Below are positions 7,368 through 15,759 of a DNA stretch of 64,000 bases, piece by piece. The DNA lies in assembly GCA_934233735.1 (NCBI GenBank), contig CAKQGQ010000007.1:43962-107961 (forward strand). The letters run 5' to 3'. A model generated the notes under the pieces. It saw only the letters and a program-made list of their open reading frames with translations. It was not told the origin of the DNA and did no database searches. Every line of letters begins with the position of its first letter. The stretch's first letter is position 1. The translations under genes and the position numbers were made by a program. The DNA is from an uncultured Clostridia bacterium. Its GTDB lineage: Bacteria; Bacillota; Clostridia; Peptostreptococcales; Anaerovoracaceae.

Positions 7368-7767
7368 TTTTCCTCAATCGCCGCTCACGCCTTAATGCAG
7401 GCACAAACATTACTACTCCAAGTAAGAAGTATAAAACTAAAACCGTAATTGAATAATCGAATGTCGGATAGAACTGATAAGCAATCCCCATAAACGGCCA
7501 AAGGAAGATTGTCCCAAAGAGGCTGTACGAAAACAGCACCCCGCTGGCATAACAAAGTGCAAGTACCAATCCTATACTGCAGGCTTTTTTTAAAGAGAAC
7601 TTCCTGTCATAAGTTAATCCGACACATATCATTAGCCAAAGTAAATATGCAATGCAGGAAAAAACAAGTGAGCCTTTGTCATGCATGCTGTTTCGCAAAA
7701 TTACAAAGCCTGTGACCGCATTAAAAAGCAGTCCCCCTATGATAATCCAAACTGTTTTCCGAGTCAT
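7351..7767 (-). CDS. Small integral membrane protein, unknown function
   Basis: 138 residues with four predicted membrane segments (about 5-24, 34-53, 64-85 and 102-125) and a basic C-terminal tail (RRERRLRKTR). It lies 50 nt after the DUF4367-type anti-sigma gene and is likely the last gene of the second ECF operon. No family is recognised. Confidence 0.65.
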   Translation of the reverse strand: MTRKTVWIIIGGLLFNAVTGFVILRNSMHDKGSLVFSCIAYLLWLMICVGLTYDRKFSLKKACSIGLVLALCYASGVLFSYSLFGTIFLWPFMGIAYQFYPTFDYSITVLVLYFLLGVVMFVPALRRERRLRKTRSSN

Positions 7768-7817
7768 GCCGCAATCCCCCTATCTTTGCATATCTTATAT
7801 AAATTTTTCAGATTCCC

Positions 7818-8519
7818 CTATGATTCCGCCACATACTTCATGTTCTCCGCAATCTTCACGACTTCCTGCTCCGGAATTCCGGCATCAAATCGGAACTCCA
7901 AAATCATTGTTTCGGTCGGGTAAGCAATTATGGTATGGTTTTCAAAGGCAATTCTTTTTCCGAGGTAATTTAAGATTTGAATGTCAGAAATCTGTGAATG
8001 CTCCGTATCGTAGGAGATTTCTGTCCCTTGCGAATATTCCGTAATAATCAGAGACTCTCCGCCCGTGCCCGGCTGAATCAAGAGGCACTTTTCCGGAATT
8101 TCTTCTGCATAAGTAATCTGATAACCATCCGGCAAATAGGTTGGATACCAGTAATCCTCCCACGAGCCTATCATGTCCAGCTCTGCAGGATTATGAATGG
8201 TCATGGAATTATTCTCATTGTTTTCAAACACCTGAAACACAAACTGTCGGTAGGCATGCGAAGTCCCGATTGCAAGGGTATTGACGGAAAGAAAAATGAG
8301 AAGGAAAACCGCCGCCTTTTGCAAAATCTGCCGGCTTTTTCTCTTTTTCTGCCCTGCTGCATATTGCTTGTCGTAGAACTTTGCCGCTTCCAAAAGCTTC
8401 CCATCAAGCTGCGGGGAAAACTTTTTTCCTGCTTCATTAAGTTCTTCGTATTCGTTTTCAAACGCATCGTCTATTTTTCGCGCTAAGGCTTTCATCATTT
8501 TTTGCTCCACAGATTTCAC
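7818..8519 (-). CDS. DUF4367-type membrane protein, probable anti-sigma factor
   Basis: 233 residues: a charged cytoplasmic N-terminal part, one membrane segment (about 68-86), and an extracellular domain with 'PTYLPDGYQITY' and a C-terminal 'EVVKIAENMKYV'. This matches the DUF4367 pattern found next to ECF sigma genes. It starts 5 nt after the sigma gene at 8525-9046. It would hold that sigma factor at the membrane until a signal arrives; the signal cannot be inferred. Confidence 0.75.
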   Translation of the reverse strand: MKSVEQKMMKALARKIDDAFENEYEELNEAGKKFSPQLDGKLLEAAKFYDKQYAAGQKKRKSRQILQKAAVFLLIFLSVNTLAIGTSHAYRQFVFQVFENNENNSMTIHNPAELDMIGSWEDYWYPTYLPDGYQITYAEEIPEKCLLIQPGTGGESLIITEYSQGTEISYDTEHSQISDIQILNYLGKRIAFENHTIIAYPTETMILEFRFDAGIPEQEVVKIAENMKYVAES

Positions 8520-8524
8520 CTCCT

Positions 8525-9046
8525 TTACTCATTTCTTTTTTTCATCTGTTTACGCAGTTTTTCGGTAATCCTGCTCAGCCGCATACGCACCAGCGACGGA
8601 GAAATTCCGATGACGGCTCCGATTTCCCTGCTGGTATAACGACCTTCGTATTTGAGCGAGAGCAAAAGCCGCTCTTCCTCGCTGACTTCTTTGTAAACAG
8701 CTTCAATATCATCTATCGCATCTTCAGGAAAAGCCTCCGCATGAACAGCATCCTGCCCGATATTGTCTGCCTCCAAAAGATTTTCAAGTTCCTTCATTAA
8801 ATCTTCCGCCTTCTGCGTGCTCCGCCAATAATCGGCCGCCGCATGCAAAATCATGCTGCGAAGATAGGCCCTCACAACCTTTTCGTTTGGCAGATTCAAA
8901 TTCTCGTAATTCTGAAAGAAGCGCAGCCAAAGCGTCTGCGATAAATCCTCTGCCGTCTCTACCGCTCCCATCTTTCTAAGAAAACTGCCATATACCCAAT
9001 ACCTGTTTTCAAGGTAAATTTCTTCCATGCTTTGTTTTTTACTCAT
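8525..9046 (-). CDS. ECF-type sigma factor (second locus)
   Basis: 173 residues. Region 2 includes 'AEDLSQTLWLRFFQNYENL' and 'VRAYLRSMILHAAADYWR'. Region 4 includes 'LLLSLKYEGRYTSREIGAV' followed by the helix 'SPSLVRMRLSRITEKLRK'. It is only distantly related to the first ECF factor. The start is preceded by GAGGG 9 nt upstream. A perfect inverted repeat lies at 9059-9082. The gene may be transcribed from the ECF-type element at 9341-9388 together with the small gene 9124-9324. Confidence 0.9.
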   Translation of the reverse strand: MSKKQSMEEIYLENRYWVYGSFLRKMGAVETAEDLSQTLWLRFFQNYENLNLPNEKVVRAYLRSMILHAAADYWRSTQKAEDLMKELENLLEADNIGQDAVHAEAFPEDAIDDIEAVYKEVSEEERLLLSLKYEGRYTSREIGAVIGISPSLVRMRLSRITEKLRKQMKKRNE

Positions 9047-9058
9047 TTATCATACCCT

Positions 9059-9082
9059 CTTACACGTCACTTACCGTGTAAG
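9059..9082. promoter_or_regulatory. Perfect inverted repeat ahead of the second ECF sigma gene
   Basis: CTTACACG (9059-9066) and CGTGTAAG (9075-9082) with an 8-bp centre, 13 bp before the sigma gene start. It could be an operator or an mRNA stem that masks translation; there is no T run, so it is not a terminator. Confidence 0.45.
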
Positions 9083-9123
9083 AAGATTTTACCAAATCAA
9101 AGAAAGCCGCGCAAGCCTTGCTT

Positions 9124-9324
9124 TTATTTCTTCTTGAAAACCTTTGCGAAGAAATCCGGTACGCTGCTCCATGACTTGTCTTTTCGTGCCAAAGTGCTCG
9201 TTCCTCCCCTGAGCGGATTAATCTTCGGCAATTCATCTTTTCCTTGTCGAATGCGTTCTTCGTTCATCTCTTCTGTGAGACTTTTGCTTGTATAAATCTT
9301 ATCATCTTCAATTTTGCTTTTCAT
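9124..9324 (-). CDS. Small basic protein of unknown function
   Basis: 66 residues, hydrophilic, with a basic end (VFKKK) and a proline/glycine-containing middle (PLRGGTSTLARKDKSW). An excellent AGGAGG ribosome site lies 7 nt before the ATG, and an ECF-type promoter element is just upstream, so it is probably expressed. It precedes the sigma gene by 77 nt, suggesting co-transcription. No family is recognised. Confidence 0.6.
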   Translation of the reverse strand: MKSKIEDDKIYTSKSLTEEMNEERIRQGKDELPKINPLRGGTSTLARKDKSWSSVPDFFAKVFKKK

Positions 9325-9340
9325 TTTGTTCCTCCTTTTC

Positions 9341-9388
9341 CCCTTCTATATATTAAGACGGAAAAAAGCGCAAAGTGCAACAAAGTTT
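9341..9388 (-). promoter_or_regulatory. ECF-type promoter element (copy 2)
   Basis: Minus-strand element beginning AAACTTTGTTGCACTTTG and ending CGTCTT..TATAGAAGGG, 41/48 identical to 7273-7320 with identical spacing. It lies 17 bp before the 66-residue gene and between divergent genes. Two copies, each in front of an ECF operon, point to one regulon or to cross-regulation. Confidence 0.6.
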
Positions 9389-9440
9389 TTTTAAATTTTT
9401 TAAGTTGTGGTATATTTATAGGAAACAGGAGGAAGTGCAT

Positions 9441-10475
9441 ATGATGAGATTTAACAACGATTATAACCATTCGGCGCATGAATGCGTCCTTAAGCTGCTT
9501 GAAAAGACCGCAGGCGAAGGCTGCGGCGGCTACGGAGAGGACATCTGGTGCGACGAAGCAAAAGAGCTTATCAAAAAAGAAATCGACAGACAGGATGCAG
9601 ACGTCTTTTTCTTCGCCGGGGCTACGCAGGCAAATTTCGTAGTGACGGCGGCGGCACTGCGCCCGATTGAAAGCGTAATCTGCGCCCAAACAGGACATAT
9701 CAACTGTCACGAGGCTGCTTCGATTGAAAATACAGGACATAAGATTTTGGAACTGCCGGGCGTTGACGGCAAGCTGAGCGCACAGCAGATAGAGGCTTGC
9801 GCTTCGGAATATTTTAACGACGGCGAGCCGGAGCATCTCACCGTTCCAAAAATGGTATATATTTCATTTCCTACGGAGCTCGGAACGCTGTACTCGCTTG
9901 AAGAACTGAAAGAAATTAGGCAGGTATGCGATAAATACGGCATGTATCTCTTTGTGGACGGTGCGCGCATGGGCTATGGACTCGGCTCGGAGGCGAACGA
10001 TATCAGCCTGCGGGATTTCGGACAGCTTGCGGATGTTTTCTATCTCGGCGGAACGAAATGCGGTGCACTGTTCGGCGAAGCGGTTGTTCTGCTTGCCGAT
10101 TCGCTCAAGCACAGGTTCAAAACCTATATGAAGCAGAACGGTGCTGTCCTCGCAAAAGGCTGGCTCCTCGGATTGCAGTTCTATGCGCTTCTTGAGAACG
10201 GAGAATATTTTAAGATTACGGCACGCGCAGACAAGTTGGCAATGCGTCTGAAAGAGGCTTTTGCGAAGAAAGGAATTCCGTTTGCGGTAGACAGCCCGAC
10301 CAACCAGCAGTTCGTGATTCTGACCCCGCTGCAGGAGGAAAAGCTTGCCGAGAAGTATATTTTCGAGGGCATGGGAACGCTCGAAGACGGCAGAAAGAAG
10401 GTCCGCTTCTGCACAAGCTGGTCAACAACGGATGAGGAAATACAGGCACTGATTGCGGATATACAGGCGCTGTAA
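9441..10475 (+). CDS. Threonine-aldolase-family PLP enzyme, second copy
   Basis: 344 residues of the same family as 479-1501, but clearly diverged. The N-terminus is MMRFNNDYNHSAHE, with a glycine-rich 'GEGCGGYGED', 'FAGATQANFV', 'TGHINCHEAASIENTGHK', 'VDGARMGYGLGS' and the Schiff-base lysine in 'LGGTKCGALFGEA'. The ATG at 9441 has AGGAGG 8 nt upstream; the frame extends further upstream without a ribosome site. It is divergent from the 66-residue gene of the second ECF locus and ends in a strong terminator. The two copies probably differ in substrate (L-threonine, allo-threonine or other beta-hydroxy amino acids); sequence alone does not say which. Confidence 0.85.
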   Translation: MMRFNNDYNHSAHECVLKLLEKTAGEGCGGYGEDIWCDEAKELIKKEIDRQDADVFFFAGATQANFVVTAAALRPIESVICAQTGHINCHEAASIENTGHKILELPGVDGKLSAQQIEACASEYFNDGEPEHLTVPKMVYISFPTELGTLYSLEELKEIRQVCDKYGMYLFVDGARMGYGLGSEANDISLRDFGQLADVFYLGGTKCGALFGEAVVLLADSLKHRFKTYMKQNGAVLAKGWLLGLQFYALLENGEYFKITARADKLAMRLKEAFAKKGIPFAVDSPTNQQFVILTPLQEEKLAEKYIFEGMGTLEDGRKKVRFCTSWSTTDEEIQALIADIQAL

Positions 10476-10482
10476 TGCAAAA

Positions 10483-10505
10483 GACGGGTTTACACCCGTC
10501 TTTTT
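10483..10505 (+). terminator. Rho-independent terminator
   Basis: GACGGGT / ACCCGTC perfect 7-bp stem with a 4-nt loop followed by TTTTT, 7 nt after the stop codon of the second threonine aldolase gene. Confidence 0.92.
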
Positions 10506-10513
10506 CGATATTA

Positions 10514-10588
10514 TGGTGACTCCTCGGGGAATCGAACCCCGATCAATGCCTTCGGAGAGCACTACTCTATCCGTTGAGCTAAGGAGCC
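10514..10588 (-). tRNA. tRNA-Arg (anticodon CCG)
   Basis: The minus strand folds as a full cloverleaf. The acceptor is GGCTCCT / AGGAGTC with encoded CCA, the D-stem is GCTC/GAGT, and the anticodon stem GTGCT/GGCAT closes the loop CTCCGAA (anticodon CCG, reading CGG). The T-arm is CGGGG-TTCGATT-CCCCG. Total 75 nt including CCA. Confidence 0.95.
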
Positions 10589-10730
10589 ATATTACGAAGT
10601 ATTTTTTGCATGCATTTTCGCCTGCAACCTCTTTAGTATACAATATTTTATGAGAAAAGTAAATATTTAAATCCTTGGATTCGTAATTAATTGCGAAAGG
10701 GTTGCAGCGTTAGGGTTTCATGCGGCCCGG

Positions 10731-10995
10731 AATGTATATTTGCACGAAAAGCCGCAGTTTTTTAGCTGCTTTTCGTGTATTTTTTTCCATATAATGTAAA
10801 ACGCTTTCTGTCCGCATAAAAGTGAAAAAAATATAAACCTTTGAATCGTTGAAATTTCAATCTTCAAAAAAATGTAAATTTTTAAAAGTGACCAAATTTC
10901 GCGTGAAACATCCGTGAAACATTCAAAAATACACGAATTGGGTGTCATTTTTTGAAGAATTTCGTGTAAATATACATTTTCCCAATAAATGTAAG
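10731..10995. repeat. AT-rich element with inverted AATGTATATTT(G/A)CACGAAA ends (repeat family copy 1)
   Basis: Non-coding stretch bounded by AATGTATATTTGCACG (10731-10746) and an inverted copy at 10963-10980, with a longer conserved end reading CTTACATTTATTGGG on the minus strand (10995-10981). The middle holds a perfect palindrome TTGAAATTTCAA (10849-10860). A second element with the same ends, size and central palindrome lies at 34366-34660. It carries no transposase and may be a MITE-like or structured repeat. The rest of 10589-11058 shows no convincing gene. Confidence 0.6.
10743..10786 (+). terminator. Terminator-like hairpin inside the repeat element
   Basis: Perfect 10-bp stem CACGAAAAGC / GCTTTTCGTG followed by TA and seven T bases on the plus strand. 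Confidence 0.6.
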
Positions 10996-11058
10996 ACTCC
11001 TCATGGTCGAAGCAGGGCCATACAAGCCCGCTCAGGGGCAGAACCAAGTCGACGTACC

Positions 11059-12177
11059 CTATATCTCAATCGTATAGGACTTTTTCTCCGGAAAAAGCGT
11101 CATCTGCAGGTTTTTTTCGTCGCTGGTGCTTGCTGCGATTTCAATCTCGCCCTGCCTGTCAGGCTGCATGATAAAATCAAACTTCATTTCTTCGCCGACA
11201 AAGCGTTTCAGGCAGGTGGCAATCGCCACGGCACCGCTGTCGCTGCAGATCCACTTTCGGCCGAGCTTCGATGCTGCGGCGGCCAAAGTGCCGCTGCCGC
11301 AGAAGAAGTCCGCAACCAGGTCGCCTTCGCAGCTTGCGGCTTCGATAATCCGGCAAAGCAAAGCTTCCGGTTTTTGGGTCGCATAGCCCGTGCGCTCGCC
11401 GGAGGTGCGGCCTACCATGTCAATCTTCCAGACATCCTTCATGTTTACCATCGTGTACCAGCCGATTTCATCGCAGAATTCTTCCACGCCTTTGAAGTGG
11501 TAAGGCTTAAGCGCGCGGTTATAGGATTTTTCCTTCGGCAGCTTGAGATAATACTTCTTGGTTTTACCATAAACCAGGATATTGTCGTGCTTGCGCGCGA
11601 AATGGCGTTTGCTGCTGCCGCCGGATTTATACTGCCATATGATTTCGTTGATAAAGTTTTTGTCGCTGAAAATCTCGTCCAGAAGGATTTTGGCATAGTG
11701 AACACTGTGCCAGTCTAAATGCACCCAAATCGTTCCGTCGTCTGCAAGCAGATCGCGCATGAACAAGAGCCGCGTGCAAAGCATTTTCAGATACTGCTCC
11801 ATGCCTTGTTCCCAGATATCCTCGTAAGCTAAGTGTTTGACCTTCCGCGATTTCGCAGGTGCGGCAGACACAGCGGAAGCTGCGCCGGAATTGCCCTCAG
11901 CGGCAGCGGTAGTTTCGGCTGCGACATGGAGCGTTGCCTCATAGTTCGCTTTGCTGAAAAACGGCGGGTCGATGTAAATCAATTTTATCTTGCCGCGCAT
12001 ATCGCGCTCATCCAGAAGGTACTTCATGAATCCTGCGTTATCTCCGAATGCGAAAAGATTATCTGCGCATGAAAAATCACGCAGAACCTCGGAGTGGATG
12101 AACTCCGAGGGCTGCGTCTGCTCATATTCTTTACGGCTGTCTTCTATAATTTTCGCAAAACTACTGATTAAGCTCAT
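11059..12177 (-). CDS. Orphan site-specific DNA methyltransferase (beta-class N6-adenine/N4-cytosine type)
   Basis: 372 residues. The catalytic motif IV 'IYIDPPFFSKANY' (DPPF, about 70-73) precedes the SAM-binding motif I 'DFFCGSGT' (290-297), the order of beta-class amino-methyltransferases. A target-recognition segment lies between (about 160-270). A low-complexity Ala/Ser-rich insert (about 84-108) follows motif IV, just before 'AYEDIWEQGMEQYLKML'. No restriction endonuclease or specificity gene is adjacent, so it looks solitary. It ends the minus-strand run that begins with the importer and YgiQ genes, 13 nt after the acyl-CoA synthetase. Recognition sequence unknown. Confidence 0.82.
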   Translation of the reverse strand: MSLISSFAKIIEDSRKEYEQTQPSEFIHSEVLRDFSCADNLFAFGDNAGFMKYLLDERDMRGKIKLIYIDPPFFSKANYEATLHVAAETTAAAEGNSGAASAVSAAPAKSRKVKHLAYEDIWEQGMEQYLKMLCTRLLFMRDLLADDGTIWVHLDWHSVHYAKILLDEIFSDKNFINEIIWQYKSGGSSKRHFARKHDNILVYGKTKKYYLKLPKEKSYNRALKPYHFKGVEEFCDEIGWYTMVNMKDVWKIDMVGRTSGERTGYATQKPEALLCRIIEAASCEGDLVADFFCGSGTLAAAASKLGRKWICSDSGAVAIATCLKRFVGEEMKFDFIMQPDRQGEIEIAASTSDEKNLQMTLFPEKKSYTIEI

Positions 12178-12190
12178 TTTTCCCGTCCAA

Positions 12191-13927
12191 TTAAATCGTA
12201 TTGTTATAGCTGAGTTCTTCCTGCCACTCTCGATTGATCTTTTCGATTTCCGGATTTCGTTTGACCTTTTGCGTGGTCGTCTTAATCATCGGCTCGTCGG
12301 TCAAAAGGAAGTGGTGCAGATTCTTGAATTTCGGAAGCTTATCGTTTACGGATGCAAGATCCTTTCTCACTCTTTCGGCAAGTTCCGCAAACGAAATGCC
12401 CTCTGCATCCAGATACTCCGGCTTGTAGACGATCTTCACCCAAAGCACCAGTTCGTTGTGCTTTTCACGCGTGAAAACAAGGCTTTCCGCCACATATGGG
12501 AAGGCTTCCAGAAGGCTTTCGATTTCCTCAGGGAAAACATTTTTTCCGTTTTTCATAACGATGACATTTTTCTTTCGGCCTGTAATCCATAAATGTCCGG
12601 CTTCGTCAAATTTTCCTAAGTCGCCCGTATGGAACCACCCGTCCTGTATTACCGCTGCTGTTTCTTCCGACTGATTCAGGTATCCGAGCATTACATTCGG
12701 TCCCTTGGCTACGATTTCGCCGATTCCGTTTTCGTCCTTGTCCTCGATGACAACCTGCATGCTCGGCATCGGTCTTCCGACGGAGCCCGCTGCAAGATCC
12801 TCGGGACATTCCGCGGCAATTACCGGAGAAGTTTCCGTGAGCCCGTACCCCTGAATCGTTTCAATGCCGAAGTCGTTCAGACCTTTGGCGGTTTCTTTCA
12901 GCAAAGGCGCCGCGCCGCAGATAATCAGGCGCAGGTGACCTCCCATGCCTTCGATAATCTTTGAGAAGACTTTTCTGCGCATCCAGACACTTCTAAAACC
13001 CGGGATTCTGGTCAGGGAAAGTCCGAAATTCACCTTGCCTTCCATGCCCTCTTTGCGGATTTTCTGCCATATTTTCTTATACATATTTTCAACCAAAAGC
13101 GGTACGCCGACGAAAACCGTCACACCGTATTCGGCTAAGTTTTTGCTGATATACTTCAGACCGTCGCAGAACACGCTGCAGGCCGCGGATGCCATGAAAA
13201 CAAGCACGCCGACCAGTCCGAAGCTGTGATGAAGCGGAAGAAATGCCATGTTGACATCCGACACATAGAACCTTTCGTAATGCTGCATATCGGTGATATT
13301 GCTCATAATATTCTTATGGCTGAGCATAACCGCCTTCGACATGGAAGTCGTTCCGGATGTGAATAAAATCACCGCCATATCATCCGCCTCCATCTGTGCG
13401 TCGTAAAATGCCGTACTTCCGTTCAAAATCGCCTGCTCGCCGATTTTTTTCATTTCGCTCAGGCGTTCTTCCTCGCCCGTCATTTTATAGACCTTAATGT
13501 CAAGAGCCTCTTCGCCCTCTTCCTTCAATGCCAAAGCTTCCTGCACCAAAGGTTCGTGCTTCTTATCGCAGAAGATTGCTTTGGCACCGCTTCGCTCAAG
13601 GCAGCTGCGAAGCTCTGTCGCTGTAAAGCCTTTATCAAGCGGAACGGCTACGCCGCCCCCGCACACAATCGACAGGAAGACCTGAAACCACGGATAAGAG
13701 TTTTCGCCGATAATCGCAACGCGTTCTTTGCCCAGTCCGTCTTCATAAAGCGCGGTTCCGAGGTTGCGTACTTCCGTAAGCAGCTCGAAGAAAGAGATTT
13801 TGCGAATTTTCCCCTGTTCTTTTCTTTTAAATGCCGGTTCCCCCGGGAATTTCTTCACGACAAGGTTCAGCATTTCCTTTATCGTTTTTCCGTTATTGAT
13901 ATAGCGTTTTTTTCTGCTCATTTCCAT
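12191..13927 (-). CDS. AMP-binding acyl-CoA synthetase (long-chain fatty acid:CoA ligase-like)
   Basis: 578 residues of the ANL superfamily, activating a carboxylic (probably fatty) acid with ATP and CoA. Visible motifs: phosphate loop 'LFTSGTTSMSKAVMLSH' (usual form TSGTTG.PKG; the Gly/Pro are replaced but the Lys is kept), 'YGLTETSPV', 'WFHTGDLG', 'GRKKNVIVMKNGKNVFPEE', and the C-terminal catalytic lysine region 'TTQKVKRNPEI'. The start is either of two ATGs two codons apart (13927 or 13921), behind AGAGAGGA. It lies 29 nt after ygiQ and 13 nt before the methyltransferase, probably in one operon. Exact acid substrate unknown. Confidence 0.85.
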   Translation of the reverse strand: MEMSRKKRYINNGKTIKEMLNLVVKKFPGEPAFKRKEQGKIRKISFFELLTEVRNLGTALYEDGLGKERVAIIGENSYPWFQVFLSIVCGGGVAVPLDKGFTATELRSCLERSGAKAIFCDKKHEPLVQEALALKEEGEEALDIKVYKMTGEEERLSEMKKIGEQAILNGSTAFYDAQMEADDMAVILFTSGTTSMSKAVMLSHKNIMSNITDMQHYERFYVSDVNMAFLPLHHSFGLVGVLVFMASAACSVFCDGLKYISKNLAEYGVTVFVGVPLLVENMYKKIWQKIRKEGMEGKVNFGLSLTRIPGFRSVWMRRKVFSKIIEGMGGHLRLIICGAAPLLKETAKGLNDFGIETIQGYGLTETSPVIAAECPEDLAAGSVGRPMPSMQVVIEDKDENGIGEIVAKGPNVMLGYLNQSEETAAVIQDGWFHTGDLGKFDEAGHLWITGRKKNVIVMKNGKNVFPEEIESLLEAFPYVAESLVFTREKHNELVLWVKIVYKPEYLDAEGISFAELAERVRKDLASVNDKLPKFKNLHHFLLTDEPMIKTTTQKVKRNPEIEKINREWQEELSYNNTI

Positions 13928-13956
13928 TTCCTCTCTTATGCCAAATACATCTAGTA

Positions 13957-15759
13957 TTAATAACTATGTTTTTTGTTATTATATAGCAGATACGGTATCA
14001 AGTCAACTCTGCCTGCCTTTTTTAAAGCCTTGCGCACGGTTTCAGCGTTTTCCCTCTTGTTATAGTGTATCAAAGCGCGCTGCATTTTCTTTTCCTCCAT
14101 ATCCTTTGCCACATAAACCGGCTGCATGGTGAACGGGTCAAGCTCCGTATAGTACATACAGGTCGCCAGCGTCCCCGGCGTCGGATAAAAGTCCTGCACC
14201 TGATCCGGCACGAAGCCGTATTCCTTCAGAAAAAGTGCAAGCTCAACCGCATCCTCGAGCGTGCTGCCCGGATGACTGGAAATCAGATACGGAATTAAAT
14301 ACTGCTTCAAGCCAAGCTGTTTATTCGCCCGCTTATATTTCTTATCAAAAGCCAGAAATACATCTGCAGACGGTTTTCTCATATAGTAGAGCACCTGCGG
14401 CGCGATATGCTCCGGCGCCACCTTCAGCGTCCCGCTCACATGGTATTTGCAAAGTTCTTCGATGAACTTATCCGCTTTCGGGTCCGCCATCAGATAGTCG
14501 TAGCGAATGCCGGAACGGATAAAGACCTTTTTCACGCCCGCTATGCTGCGAACTGCCCGCAAAACATCCAGATAGTCGCTGTGGTCCACCTTCATGTTCC
14601 CGCACACGCCCGGATACAGACAATCCTTATGCGTACAGACACCTTTTGTGAGCTGTTTTTCACATGCCGGAAAGCGGAAATTCGCTGTCGGCCCGCCCAC
14701 ATCGTGGATATATCCTTTGAAATCTTTTTTTCTTGTCAAAGCCTTTGCTTCGCGCACAATGGATTCCTTGCTTCGGCTTCTGACCTGTCTTCCCTGATGG
14801 TAGGTCAAGGCACAAAAGCTACAGCCTCCGAAGCAGCCCCGCGAGCTCACAATGCTGAACTTAATCTCTTTAAATGCCGGAATGCCGCCCTGCGCGTCAT
14901 AGCTCGGATGCCATTCGTTTTCAAAAGGCAGGTCGTAAATGTCATCCAGCTCCTGTCTTTCGAGCGGCGACTGCGGCGGATTCTGCACGACATAAACCGT
15001 ATCGCTGTACTTTTCCGCAAGTGTCGGTGCAGAAACTGCGTCGTGGCTTCCGTACTGCACGGCAAAACTCTTCGCATAAGCTTTTTTATCATTTGCTATT
15101 TCATCAAAGGACGGAAGAAGAACCACATCCTCCATCCCCGGTTTTTCAAGGTTCTTTGCACGGTAACAGGTTCCTCGCACCCACGTAATGTCCCGCGCCT
15201 GTATTCCGCTGTCGAGCGCCTCTGCAATTTCGATAATCGCCCGCTCGCCCATTCCGTAAATCAGAAGATCTGCTTTGGAATCCAGCAAAATCGAGCGGCG
15301 CACCTTGTCGCTCCAGTAGTCATAATGTCCCAATCGCCTGAGGCTGGCTTCCAGTCCGCCGATGATGACAGGTACATCCTTGTAGGCTTCTTTCGCACGG
15401 TTTGCATAGACGATGACCGCGCGGTCGGGACGCTTTCCCGCTTTTCCGCCCGGTGCATATTCGTCGGTTTTCCGCCTGTGTTTGAACACCGAGTAGTTGT
15501 TGACCATGGAATCGACCACACCACTGTTAATCAGAAAGCCCAGATGCGGCTTTCCAAATACGCGAAAATCCTCAGCCGACTTGTAATTCGGCTGAGGTAA
15601 AATTGCGACCTTATATCCATATTGTTCGAGGAGCCTGCCTATAATGGCAGTGCCAAACGAGTGGTGATCCACATAAGCGTCCCCCGTGACAAGCACGAAG
15701 TCAACCTCGCTCCACCCGCGCTGCTCCATTTCCTTTCGGCTAATCGGTAAAAAACTCAT
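13957..15759 (-). CDS. YgiQ-family radical SAM protein
   Basis: 600 residues with the UPF0313/YgiQ architecture: N-terminal B12-binding-like part ('VLVTGDAYVDHHSFGTAIIG'), then the radical SAM cluster motif 'SSRGCFGGCSFCALTYHQGR' with Cys309, Cys313 and Cys316, and 'GTLKVAPEHI' and 'DFYPTPGTLATCMYYT' near the end. Usual bacterial length is 600-700. Function in bacteria is unproven; a tRNA or protein modification role has been suggested from the fold. Its start overlaps the preceding permease gene by ATGA. Confidence 0.9.
   Translation of the reverse strand: MSFLPISRKEMEQRGWSEVDFVLVTGDAYVDHHSFGTAIIGRLLEQYGYKVAILPQPNYKSAEDFRVFGKPHLGFLINSGVVDSMVNNYSVFKHRRKTDEYAPGGKAGKRPDRAVIVYANRAKEAYKDVPVIIGGLEASLRRLGHYDYWSDKVRRSILLDSKADLLIYGMGERAIIEIAEALDSGIQARDITWVRGTCYRAKNLEKPGMEDVVLLPSFDEIANDKKAYAKSFAVQYGSHDAVSAPTLAEKYSDTVYVVQNPPQSPLERQELDDIYDLPFENEWHPSYDAQGGIPAFKEIKFSIVSSRGCFGGCSFCALTYHQGRQVRSRSKESIVREAKALTRKKDFKGYIHDVGGPTANFRFPACEKQLTKGVCTHKDCLYPGVCGNMKVDHSDYLDVLRAVRSIAGVKKVFIRSGIRYDYLMADPKADKFIEELCKYHVSGTLKVAPEHIAPQVLYYMRKPSADVFLAFDKKYKRANKQLGLKQYLIPYLISSHPGSTLEDAVELALFLKEYGFVPDQVQDFYPTPGTLATCMYYTELDPFTMQPVYVAKDMEEKKMQRALIHYNKRENAETVRKALKKAGRVDLIPYLLYNNKKHSY

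Noticed and set aside
10718..11047. 109-codon minus-strand ORF
   Set aside because: It spans the repeat element and its terminator, contains Phe/Ile/Lys-rich chance sequence and lacks a ribosome site.
14407..15600. 397-codon plus-strand ORF opposite ygiQ
   Set aside because: It is the antisense shadow of a well-supported radical SAM gene; no start signals and no recognisable motifs.
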